Shown here: positions 55,301 to 64,000 of the stretch, one piece after another
Layout of the letters: the number at the start of each line of letters is the position of its first letter
Numbering within the stretch: position 1 is the first letter of the stretch
Assembly (NCBI GenBank): GCA_009823395.1
Contig: CM020515.1
Location: 14,739,489-14,803,488 of the forward strand
DNA length: 64,000 bases
Source: Thamnaconus septentrionalis
Lineage: Eukaryota; Chordata; Actinopteri; Tetraodontiformes; Monacanthidae
Reading direction: 5' to 3'
The notes under the pieces: model-generated
What the model saw: the letters and a program-made list of their open reading frames with translations, nothing else
What the model was told of the DNA's origin: nothing
The model's database searches: none
Made by a program: the position numbers and the translations under genes

Positions 55301-57697
55301 AGTAACAGCGCTCTCTCGGCTCTCTACGTATTTATATTTCCACATTGTTACGAAGGAGCTATGCAAACGAGCCATGTGTTGTAAGGCGAAGCATGTGCTG
55401 CAAGCCTCCTGCCCGGGTGATCATAAACTGGTTTATTGCCGCCTCAATTGATGCTGACCCCATTGATTTTTAAAGCTTAGTAAGAGGTTTTAGGGAAGTC
55501 ACACAATGTTAACATTTAATAACTCATAAAAAGAGGAAAGTTACAGAGTTGAGCAAAATTTTTTCTCCCTCATGTACTGTTTTGAATACATATAACACCT
55601 ATTGCAACCAAAGTGTAAACTCAACTGTGAAAGCATAACGCTGTTGCATTGTTTTTTGCATGTAAAAAGGAAGAAGTGTAGGAAAAGATCAGAGCTCAAG
55701 TTAAGTCATTCAAGCGAATTAGAAACTGAGAAAGAAGAAACCTTATCAACAACTTTTGTCAGTCTGCTGACCTGACTTGTTGGCGGTAACTTATTTCATT
55801 TAGCTGGAGTTGATGGTGAATCAAGTGTGTGTGTTCCACAGGACCTGGCAATTGGAGAAACCGCAGAAGGGGAACCTTTGAAGGACGCCATGAAGTGCAT
55901 CGTTCCTGTGCTCCTCAACAATGAAATCGAGCCTTATGACAAAATTCGCATCATACTGCTGTTTATATTTCACAAGAAAAAAGGTTCATGCCTGTTTGTG
56001 CCTTCTCTTCTTTTTGGTGTTTTTAAATCAAAAATAACATTGTTGTATGACTTTAACCTTTCAAATCATCATGTTCTCCTGCAGGCATTGGGGAGGAAAA
56101 CCTTGCCAAGCTCATCCAGCATGCAAACATACAGAACGACAGCAACATCATTTACAACCTGCAGAACCTGGGCTGCAACATTATAGCTGGGGTACATCTC
56201 TGACTGCAGTCTGTTTACACCCCTAGTCTGTGTCGTCATCATTTCATTGTTGCTATCTCTCTGTCCATCATGCATGCATCTTGACTTTCACTAGGGTCGC
56301 AACACAGGGAGAACCCTGCCAGAGCGGAAGGAGCGCACAGAGAGCACGTATCAGCTCTCCAGATGGACACCCATCATTAAAGACATTATGGAGGTATTCC
56401 TGTTAAACTTTGTGTGTATTTTGTTTTAACAATCCTGATCTCATTTTAACATCTGCTGTTGTAGAACGCCATTGACGACAAACTGGACAAAAAACAGTGG
56501 CCATTCATATCGGATCCTGCTCCCATCAACACAACTCAGACCACCTCAGTGAGGTGGGTGCAGGAAACTGCCGACTTCTTTGCTGCATCGTCTGTACTGG
56601 AAGGTTTAAGTGCACTTCATACAGTTTAGAGTTATTGTTGTGTGAGCATGCAACTCTTGCCAGCTTGAAAATGATTCACTCCGATCATGCACACTTTATA
56701 AAAAAAAAAATACAGCCTTTATTACTGCTTTTTTGTTTGGGGTTTAGCCTTGAATATCAATGGAGGAAGTAAACCGATTAATCCTTTCCAATTAAAGCTT
56801 TCGTCCCTGTAAATAAGCAGATTTTAAAGGGTGAAGGTTTGCTCTGAATACTCTTTAATCTGCAAGGAAATTCCTGTCTTGATGATACTCGTACAAATCA
56901 CTCCCATGGACCTGGGCTCACCCTTAATCTTCATAATGCACAATACTTGCATCCTCCCTTTTTAGTTAAGTACAGAATTAAAACTTGTCATTAATGACAC
57001 TAGATTATATGTCAGCTGGACAAAGTCAAACATAGCATTTGTTTGGAAGAGAAGCTATTTTTACTCACTTTATAATATCCCAGCAAATTTCAAAAGCATA
57101 TGCAAGGCTTGGCAACAAGCAAGTACCATTCAAACTTTTCCAGTTACATGTGACCACTAAAACTTTTAAATATACATAAATGGGGGGGGGGTTCAATGTT
57201 TTGACCTATAGGAAAAAGACATAATTTATAGAACTTGATTCTGTTGGTCATTTCAGTGGATTCCAAAAGTATAAAGGCTATTTTAATCCCACACACTGTG
57301 ATTGAACCTTTTATCTGACATTGTCTGCTTCTTTCTTTCTTTCTTTTCGTTCTGCAGCAGTGCGCGTTTTGGACACTGGCACAAAAACAAATCTTCAACA
57401 GAATACCGCAGTGGCCCTCGACTTATTGTATTTGTCATTGGTGGGGTGTCGCACTCTGAGATGCGCTCGGCCTATGAAGTCAGTCGAGCCTCAGAAGGGA
57501 AATGGGAAGTGTTGATTGGTAAGATGTCGCTTAGAAGGAATCATGAGCTTTGTCCAAAAAGATGTCCCATCACAGATTAGCCCCTCTCTATTTCTAAAAA
57601 CGTTTTTGCTTTAACAGGATCGTCTCATATCCTGACTCCAACCAGCTTCCTGAATGACCTGAAGAGCCTTGACCAAGTCCCAAATCCAGATTGCTAG
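50220..57697 (+). CDS. stxbp2: STXBP2 (Munc18-2), Sec1/Munc18-family protein
   Basis: A cytosolic protein that clasps syntaxins and promotes SNARE-driven exocytosis, for example granule release. Exons: 50220-50256, 51333-51382, 51460-51541, 51922-51998, 52110-52185, 52399-52502, 52632-52780, 52864-52948, 53411-53541, 53646-53753, 53869-53926, 54021-54086, 54411-54491, 55842-55983, 56085-56191, 56295-56393, 56465-56553, 57358-57518 and 57618-57697. All phases agree and give 593 residues, the human length. Visible marks are [98 protein letters not shown] and [16 protein letters not shown]2 is preferred over STXBP1/3 from overall similarity and from the pet100 and pcp2 neighbours. The C-terminus (DQVPNPDC) differs from mammals. 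Confidence 0.95.
52264..52337. repeat. (TA)n microsatellite in stxbp2 intron 5
   Basis: A perfect TA tract of about 37 units, ending 61 bases before the exon 6 acceptor and followed by TTATTATT and poly-T. Confidence 0.97.
54492..55841 (+). other. stxbp2: stxbp2 intron 13, the longest in the 3' half of the gene
   Basis: No coding exon is supported. About 54600-55460 is compositionally balanced, has no simple repeat and carries motifs such as CATCAGATGACTCACTGG and AACTGGTTTATTGCCGCC. It could be an intronic enhancer or an old repeat; the sequence alone does not decide. Confidence 0.5.
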
Positions 57698-58218
57698 TTT
57701 GACACCAATCAAAGAGAAGCACAGAGGAAAACAGGTTTTGTTCTGTCATTTAAGATGAGATGTGCTTATCTGAGGTGACATAAGAATGAAGAATTATTTT
57801 AGATGTTAACGTCATAGCAGATAAAGGTCCTTTATTTTTATTTTAAACATTTTATTTTTGCAAATCAGGAAATGTATACTGCTGTGGTTGAAATGATTTT
57901 AAATTATCATATTTAGTTCCAAGCCCTGATTAATTTGATTATTTCACATGTTCACACTTAACTATTTTGAATGATAAAACATAGTACAATTTTGTGAGTC
58001 TCGTATGTTTGTACAAAAATGCGTAATTCCTTCAAAATCAGATTAATATATTGTTCAAATCCAATGCAGGCATTTATACATCAGTTTTTTTTTTCCTTCA
58101 AACAAAATGTCTCAACTGCTTGTCTTGTCTTGTTCAATTTTGCACATGTACTATTTACTTATTATTAATATTGGGAGTGTATGTGGTGGCTGTTTGTTTC
58201 TTTGTTGTCAAAGTGAGA

Positions 58219-58224
58219 AATAAA
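58219..58224 (+). terminator. stxbp2: stxbp2 polyadenylation signal
   Basis: AATAAA about 520 bases after the stxbp2 stop, followed by TG/T-rich sequence. It ends the gene roughly 580 bases before the next start codon. Confidence 0.6.
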
Positions 58225-58804
58225 AGAAACATAATATTCACTTTACTCTGTGTTTTGGGTTGTTTTAAATGTGACCAAGGATTCTCTACTTTGAATCTGT
58301 TGTATAATTGCAAACATTGATCTTAACTTTGCCTCTCTTATGCCCTCTGAGATGGGCAGCCCATATGGTATTGCATCCGTGCTTAAAATAACTCAAAATC
58401 TCACTATAGCAGCTTGGACACATCCCCAATCGCACCAAGTAAGGAAAAACTTGGTTATAATATGCCAACGTGAACTTTAGGTGCAGTGTCCGGTCAGAAG
58501 GGAGAATATGTACACCTCCCAGTGAAAAAGATCATCCCTCTTCATGTGGAGGATTATGTTTTCATCTAGGATTACACATGGTAATATTAAGATTGGGACA
58601 CTGGCTGGGGGTTTTAATGGTAATGGTTATGCTTAGGACTTAACCCCATTTAAAAGCCTTTCACCAAGCCATATCGAGCAAGCATTTGAAGGAGCAACAG
58701 TGCAGATCATCGGTTCCGTTGAGAAAACGGTAGTTTTATTCGAGAAATAATGTTAGAACATCTCCGTTAGTTATATCCATATTCTTAACTTACTTTTTTT
58801 CCAC

Positions 58805-61800
58805 ATGAAGCCGTCTGAGATGGAGTCAAAATCTGAAGCCACCAAAGCCGAGCTGGTGAGACACTTTTAACATAAGTATGCTTGACGTGGATAGTTTTTC
58901 TTTTCCTTCGATTCCTTGTAATTTATTTGATACCTTAGTTCTTATTGAGTACCCATAGATAGATGGATAGATAAATAGATGTAGTCTAGAATTTAGATAT
59001 TTTTTGTATGCTTAATTGTTTTTGTAGCTTTTTGGTAATACTGTTTTAATAAATTATTGTAAATTTAAATTTACCCTTATTGTAGATTTGCAGTATTTTA
59101 TTTGAAAAAAATAATAATATTGAGATTGGAAAGTGATAGTTACTACATAACTGTTTTTGACAGGAATCCCCCGGACAGGAGCAGATGATCCAACTAATGA
59201 ATTACACGCAGCGCGGAAGAATGGACGAACAACGTTGTGCCTTGAGTCCTGTCATAACAAGACACACCAATAATATGCCTGACGGTAAGAATGAGGCATG
59301 CAAACCTACAAACTGGGTGGGGGAAAAAAAGAGTTTTTCTGGTGGGCATGTTGATTGTGGTCATTTTCAGCTAACAACAGTACTCTATCACAGTCGCAAA
59401 CACACAGCACGTGGATGACCTACAAGTGATGGCTCCAAGGTTCAACTATCAGGTAATGGAAGTCAGCTTGCAACGAGCCATCTGTTGTGATGAATTAATG
59501 AGTGAAATCTGCCCTGGACTGCGACTGTGTGTCAGGAACCTGGGATTCCCAGCCATCACGGCTCCGCGCCACACATCTCTGTGACTGAGAGCACCCCCGA
59601 GAGAAACAGGAGGCTCCTGTCAGTCCCAGCCAATCATCTGCAGGTTCCCACTCAGCAGCAACATTCAAGTTCCATAGAGGTACCTATGTGTTCCTGGCAC
59701 ATAAAGTACTTGACGAGTCTTTTGCCCTGATGATGAGTTTGATCCATGTCGGCTTTTCTGATTCAACAGGAAGGTTCACTCGAACAACAGGAAACATTTA
59801 TGAATTTGATCAACCATGGCCAGCGTGGACGTATGGACGACCAGTGCTGTTCTCTGGACCCCAGCAGGAGTGCTCCGTGCACGCCTAAAAACAACAGGAA
59901 AATCAATGTCAATAACGCAGGTGAGAATTGCTTGTGTTTATTTTTTCCTTTGCGTATTGTTTTGCTGTTTTCTTGCGCTTTTATTTTTCAATGTTTAAAT
60001 GAGTTTAATGATTTAATGTCCAGATTCGGACAAGCTCTTCAACCTTTTGGCCAACACACAGAGCCGGCGGCTCGATGATCAACGAGTGTCGCTCCCATCG
60101 CTGCCGGGATTACAGAAGCAACAGGAAACATCCACTTCAGGGTCGGATTCAAGCTATTTGTGTTACATGGTCTCTAAAGTACAGGTTAGCACCGTTTTGC
60201 AGAAAATATTGCTGGATCAATATGCTAAGGTGTTTTTTGTTTCCTTGCAATGACTTCTAACGTACTGCTCATAATGCATCTGCAGGGTTCTAGAATGGAA
60301 GACCAGAGGTGTTCGCTGCCACAAATCGTCACCACGGGGAAGCAGAGTGCACCAAAAGAGGATAGTCTATGCCCCACTCGTTCAGCCTCTTTTAATACCA
60401 GTTCAGACATAGAACGACCTAGGATTAAAGAGAAGCCTTCAGAAAAACAGGTATATATTCCAATATACCATTAAAATGAAACTAGAAAGTTTGGGGGGTG
60501 GAGGGGATCATTTATTCTTGTGGGCTAATTTTCAAAGAATTGAGTTTTCCCACTGAGTACACATTTATACTATCATTCAATTTATTTTATAAATTGTTGA
60601 CTTACCAGCTTTAAACACAGAGTCACTTTACACGTTTCCCTCAAGGTCTTCACTGAATCTGACCAGGACACCTTTTTAAACATTATGAGTAAATCCCAGC
60701 GTGGTCGAATGGACGAACAGCGATGTACCTTAAATATTAGTCCCAAGTCCACACCTACCCACAGTCCCACTCAGGACATCTTGCGCAAAGGTTTGAATTT
60801 AGTATCTTTACTTTTATATCTTTATTTTTAAGTTTTTATGGTACGATACGGGAGGTTCAAGTGATTTCACTACACATCTGTGACTGTTTTCACCTTCCCA
60901 GATGCAGATCCAGAAAAGTTTTTTTCTCTATTGGCCAACTCACAGGGCAGGCGGCTTGATGACCAGCGGCTTTCTCTGCCCTCATTGCCTGGGATACAGA
61001 ATGGAAACACAAAATCAAATTCTGCTTCCGAGGCAGATGCAGGCAACCTGTGCAATGTAATCGCTAGAGCCCAGGTTGGTCATCTGACAGACTGGAGATA
61101 TAAAAGATGTTTTCAGGATGCATTCCAAGTAATTTGATCTATTATCACAGAATTAGAAGTGAACAGTGGCTCATATTTCTCTCTCTCACAGGGATCAAAG
61201 ATGGATGATCAGAGATGTTCTGCACCCCAAATCTTACAGAATCTGAGTAGTCCGTCTCCTCGGCACAAAAGCCCTTCAGTTCCAGACACATCTGAGAAGC
61301 ATCAACAGGTTGGAAGGAATGTTGCACAGTGTGCACATTGTAAATCTGTCATCTTCACACTTAGAAAAATGTGACACTTTGAGACATTTTGTTTTTCTTT
61401 TGGTTCCTGTTTTAAGCTGTCCTACTTTTTTGTTTTGCCTTTCCCGTTTTTTTTAGGAGCTGTCTGCAGCCGACCAACAGCAGTTCCTCAAAATAATAAG
61501 TCATGCTCAAAGGGGGCGCATGGATGAGCAGCGCTGCTCTTTACAACCCAGCAGCGCACCCGCCTCCCCAGTGCGAAATGGGAACGCTATAAATAATACA
61601 GGCCACGGTTAGACAAACACGTGTTCTCAAGTTCAACAGTGCGTTTTCCCGCCTCTCACTCACCACACAAACAACCTCTGACACTTTTGCAACAGGTGCA
61701 GACTCTGAGGCATTGTTCAACATCATCTCCTCCAGTCAAGCGCGGCGAATGGACGACCAGCGCGTCACACTTCCATCCCTTCCGGGAATATCCGGGAACA

Positions 61801-62786
61801 CAGAGAGAAAAGGAAAGGTTAGAAAGGCGCAAAGAGAGAGAATGTGTCGAGATGTAGTTCTACAACATTGTTGAGGACGTGTTGGCTGAATCCACAGACA
61901 ATTGTGTTTGGCTCACACAAATCCGAGTTACACTGTGCTGAATACTAACCTTCAGGTTTTTAACCATTTTAAGGCCTCCCCGCCACACGTCGTTGTGGCT
62001 GAAAGCACACCAACAGTATCGAGGAGGGGTGATTCCAGACCCCCAACTCAACCCCTGGGGCCTTGCGGTGAATGTGGCTCTCCCAGGCCAATCCCCAAAT
62101 CTGCTTCCTTCACACTTGAGACAGAACATCAAAGGATGCAAAATTCCCAAGCGCAGGTAAACGTGTACTCATCATCGACATAGAACACAACCTTGTATGC
62201 ATTGTTTTTTGTTTCCTCCACTGAATGTCAAATTGAGCCACAGTGACACAAGTGCCAAGAGCATTTTTTCTGCAATTTGTTTCCAGATGACAGTGAAGGT
62301 ATCCATGAGCTTCACCCCACAAATGGTAAGCTGCCTCACAGTTTGTGTGCACTGTGTGGTAGTTGCTCAGTGTTTCAGAGGATGTGCTCCTTTAACTCTG
62401 TCACTTTCTCCTACTTGCCAAAGGGACATAAGAACATGGAACATCTTGGCCCATTTCCAGAAGTCTTCCTCACTGTTGGAGCCCCTGGAGATAACCTGGT
62501 GATCCCCCTGAGCCCAGTAGCTGGCAGACCTTTGTCTCTGAACCTAAACCTTGTCCCCAAGGAAGGCGCAATGTGCTCCTCAAATCGAGCGAGCCCGAGG
62601 CGAGCCCGTTCGAGGCCGTCGACACCCAACAAAAGTGCAAGCCCCATCGGTCCAGACGAGGACTGCCTCTCTGTCATTGAGAAGGTTCACACGGCCCAGC
62701 TTCAGAAGAAGGCAACTCCGGGACAGAAGCAGAAGAAAGGGAAAGTAGGTGCAAAGAAAGATAAGAAGGATAGCAGCAATAAATGA
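58805..62786 (+). CDS. pcp2: PCP2-like protein with an expanded GoLoco array
   Basis: GoLoco motifs bind Gi/o alpha in the GDP state and act as nucleotide-dissociation inhibitors. Fifteen exons join without a stop or phase conflict: 58805-58855, 59164-59284, 59394-59452, 59536-59679, 59770-59920, 60024-60184, 60286-60450, 60646-60790, 60902-61074, 61192-61308, 61457-61607, 61696-61817, 61956-62156, 62287-62325 and 62424-62786, for 720 residues. Nine motifs of the form Q-x-x-R/K-M/L-D/E-D/E-Q-R/C are visible, plus one relic. The last pair ([38 protein letters not shown] plus TLPSLPG) matches the two motifs of mammalian PCP2, which also neighbours STXBP2. There are no TPR repeats, so it is not GPSM1/2. 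A basic, Ser/Pro-rich tail of about 120 residues ends the protein. Mammalian PCP2 is much shorter and acts in Purkinje and retinal bipolar cells; any tissue role here is inference. Confidence 0.85.
59164..59679 (+). repeat. pcp2: GoLoco module 1 (exons 2-4)
   Basis: Exon 2 (A) encodes a full GoLoco, [19 protein letters not shown]. Exon 3 (B), only 59 bases, encodes [12 protein letters not shown], which looks like a decayed form of [14 protein letters not shown] in module 2 and lacks the arginine finger. Exon 4 (C) has no GoLoco but carries [12 protein letters not shown], similar to [12 protein letters not shown] in module 4. Phases are 0-1, 1-0 and 0-0. Confidence 0.8.
59770..60450 (+). repeat. 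pcp2: GoLoco module 2 (exons 5-7)
   Basis: Exon 5 (A) encodes [20 protein letters not shown], in which the expected arginine finger is Cys. Exon 6 (B) encodes [20 protein letters not shown] followed by PSLPG. A third motif is split across the exon 6/7 junction: LCYMVSKVQ then [14 protein letters not shown]. Phases repeat those of the other modules. Confidence 0.85.
60646..61308 (+). repeat. pcp2: GoLoco module 3 (exons 8-10)
   Basis: Exon 8 (A) encodes [20 protein letters not shown]. Exon 9 (B) encodes [20 protein letters not shown] followed by PSLPG. The junction motif LCNVIARAQ / [14 protein letters not shown] spans exons 9 and 10. This is the closest relative of module 2, sharing the split third motif. 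Confidence 0.85.
61457..62156 (+). repeat. pcp2: GoLoco module 4 (exons 11-13)
   Basis: Exon 11 (A) encodes [20 protein letters not shown] and exon 12 (B) [18 protein letters not shown] plus TLPSLPG. This is the pair most like mammalian PCP2. Exon 13 (C) lacks a GoLoco and carries [12 protein letters not shown], as in module 1. An alternative acceptor (AAG at 61971-61973) would remove six residues from exon 13 in frame. Confidence 0.85.
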
Positions 62787-62818
62787 GACAGGTATGCTTT
62801 ATTGTAAATTGTCAGTTG

Positions 62819-62824
62819 AATAAA
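62819..62824 (+). terminator. pcp2: polyadenylation signal of the GoLoco gene
   Basis: AATAAA only 33 bases after the stop codon, with T-rich sequence downstream. From here to 63417 nothing but a (TA)n run (63150-63187) and AT-rich spacer is visible. Confidence 0.6.
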
Positions 62825-63140
62825 ATCATCATGGTTATTAGTTGGTTAGAGGAAAAAAAGAAGACTCATCGGTCATATCGTTTTTGTTTTTGTTTTTTTC
62901 TGATAACGTTCCATATATTTTATATATTAATTGTCCTTTTGTGAGGGTGGGAATGCTTTGTTGTGTTTATTTTGTTGTTGTTGTGGAAGCAAACTAACCT
63001 CCCACGGCCCCAACCCCTCTATCCCACCCTTCATCACTGGAAGAACAGGGGGAGGTAGGTTGAGGGAATTTGATTGTTGGAAGTTGAAAGCTTAGAAATA
63101 AATGCATTTGTAAAGTAGCACTGAACTATAACAATGAACA

Positions 63141-63188
<48 letters not shown>

Positions 63189-63417
63189 TAAATTTTAATG
63201 TGAATTAATATTTGACTCTGGGTAGGTGAATTATTGACTAATCTTACTTCTGGTATTATTTTACATGATGACAACACAACAAAATTACATTTAGAATTAC
63301 TTATCTCCATAATAGCTGAGTGTTTGATCAGTGTTGTGAGTTGTGCAAACTTTGTCAAAGAATGTGACAGAAATGAAAAAAATTATATAAACAACAGGAC
63401 ACTTGTGATGTCTGATA

Positions 63418-63423
63418 TTTATT
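63418..63423 (-). terminator. myosin heavy chain polyadenylation signal
   Basis: TTTATT on the plus strand is AATAAA on the minus strand, 80 bases after the myosin stop codon, a normal distance for the short 3' UTRs of sarcomeric myosin genes. Confidence 0.6.
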
Positions 63424-63502
63424 GAAGATTTACAGAAGAAAACTAGCAGTGTTCATATTATATGAACTTGACTAATGATTAAAATGTCTCAGCAGGGTGT
63501 TC

Positions 63503-63897
63503 CTACTCAGCAGAGTCGCTTCCCTGAAAGGAAAAAAATAGAATCATTAGCGATTTTTAGACAGACCAAAAAGGGGGAAAAAATATGTACCATTGCATTT
63601 TTTTTGCCAATATAAATGAGTAAAAATGTTTTTTACAGCAGATTTAAAGATTACATAGCTCAGTAATGCAAATAAAATGATCATGATTGCTAATTATACC
63701 GCAAGAAAAATACAACACAGGTTTATGGCTGAGAGGAAATAATATTAAAGTGCATAACGGTGTACCTTTCCAGCGTCGCGGCTCTTGACCCTCAGCTTGT
63801 TGACCTGAGACTCGGCGATGTCAGCGCGCTCCTGGGCTTCCTCCAGCTCGTGCTGAACCTTCCTGAGCTTAGACATGTGAGTGTTGGCCTGCTCCTC
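63503..63897 (-). CDS. sarcomeric myosin heavy chain, C-terminal end (last two coding exons)
   Basis: Striated-muscle myosin heavy chain forms the thick filament. Only the end of the rod is present. Exon 63897-63766 encodes 44 residues starting [20 protein letters not shown] and ending KSRDAGK. Exon 63523-63503 adds GSDSAE and the stop. The stretch is the assembly-competence end of the coiled coil with its short non-helical tail. The EEQANTH...[24 protein letters not shown] signature is nearly invariant among skeletal and cardiac myosins, and the KSRDAGK...SAE tail resembles teleost fast skeletal forms. Two bases of the preceding exon (63999-64000) abut a GTAAGT donor at the window edge. Paralogue identity is undecided. 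Confidence 0.92.
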
Positions 63898-64000
63898 CTG
63901 TGCAGCCAGAGGGGGTTGAGAGATGTGGATAGTGTGACTTTTCATTTCTTAGAAGTCAGGATAGTTTAGTGTGGGGTCATATATGTTGGTTGACTTACAG

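Noticed and set aside
58805..62786. GPSM1/GPSM2 (AGS3/LGN) as the identity of the GoLoco gene
   Set aside because: There are no TPR repeats, the motifs are spread over many small exons, and the STXBP2/PET100 neighbourhood and last motif pair point to PCP2.

Overview
This window is vertebrate nuclear DNA and almost certainly comes from a teleost fish. The genes are split by GT-AG introns. Long (CA)n, (CT)n, (TA)n and (CAG)n tracts are frequent, and small hAT-, Tc1- and L2-type repeats of the kind common in fish lie in introns and spacers. The gene order resembles pieces of human 19p13: PBX4-LPAR2, BRD4 and PET100-PCP2-STXBP2. I rebuilt every gene by joining exons by hand at splice sites and checking codon phase. 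Gene names rest on remembered family sequences, not on a search.

Layout from left to right. (1) 1-16975, plus strand: the 3' part of a PBX homeobox gene, best called pbx4. It comprises 8.9 kb of its large intron 2, seven coding exons (8918-13307) and a long 3' UTR. (2) 18279-20236, minus strand: a lysophosphatidic acid receptor, best called lpar2, convergent with pbx4. (3) 20237-25200: a spacer with repeats and two CTCF-like sites. (4) About 25200-47475, minus strand: brd4, with a long 3' UTR, 18 coding exons, a 10.6 kb intron 1 and a probable CpG-rich promoter near 47.4 kb. (5) 48350-49024, plus strand: pet100, in four small exons. (6) 50220-57697, plus strand: stxbp2 (Munc18-2), 19 exons, 593 residues. 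(7) 58805-62786, plus strand: a 15-exon gene for about 720 residues with a tandem array of GoLoco motifs. Its position and its last two motifs make it a greatly expanded pcp2. (8) 63503-63897, minus strand: the last two coding exons of a sarcomeric myosin heavy chain that continues beyond the right edge.

The genes share no single pathway. PBX4 and BRD4 are nuclear regulators, LPAR2 is a G-protein-coupled receptor, the GoLoco protein should bind Gi/o alpha-GDP, STXBP2 works in exocytosis and PET100 in cytochrome c oxidase assembly.

The most interesting item is the GoLoco gene. It is built from four consecutive three-exon modules (A-B-C), each starting and ending in phase 0. It holds nine recognisable GoLoco motifs plus one relic, whereas mammalian PCP2, as I recall it, has two. 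One motif has lost the arginine finger. Other points for a second look are a one-base frame break inside a CAG tract of brd4 exon 13, an unexpected glycine at the ligand-selectivity position of LPAR2, and a Tc1-like element nested in a hAT element, both with visible target-site duplications.
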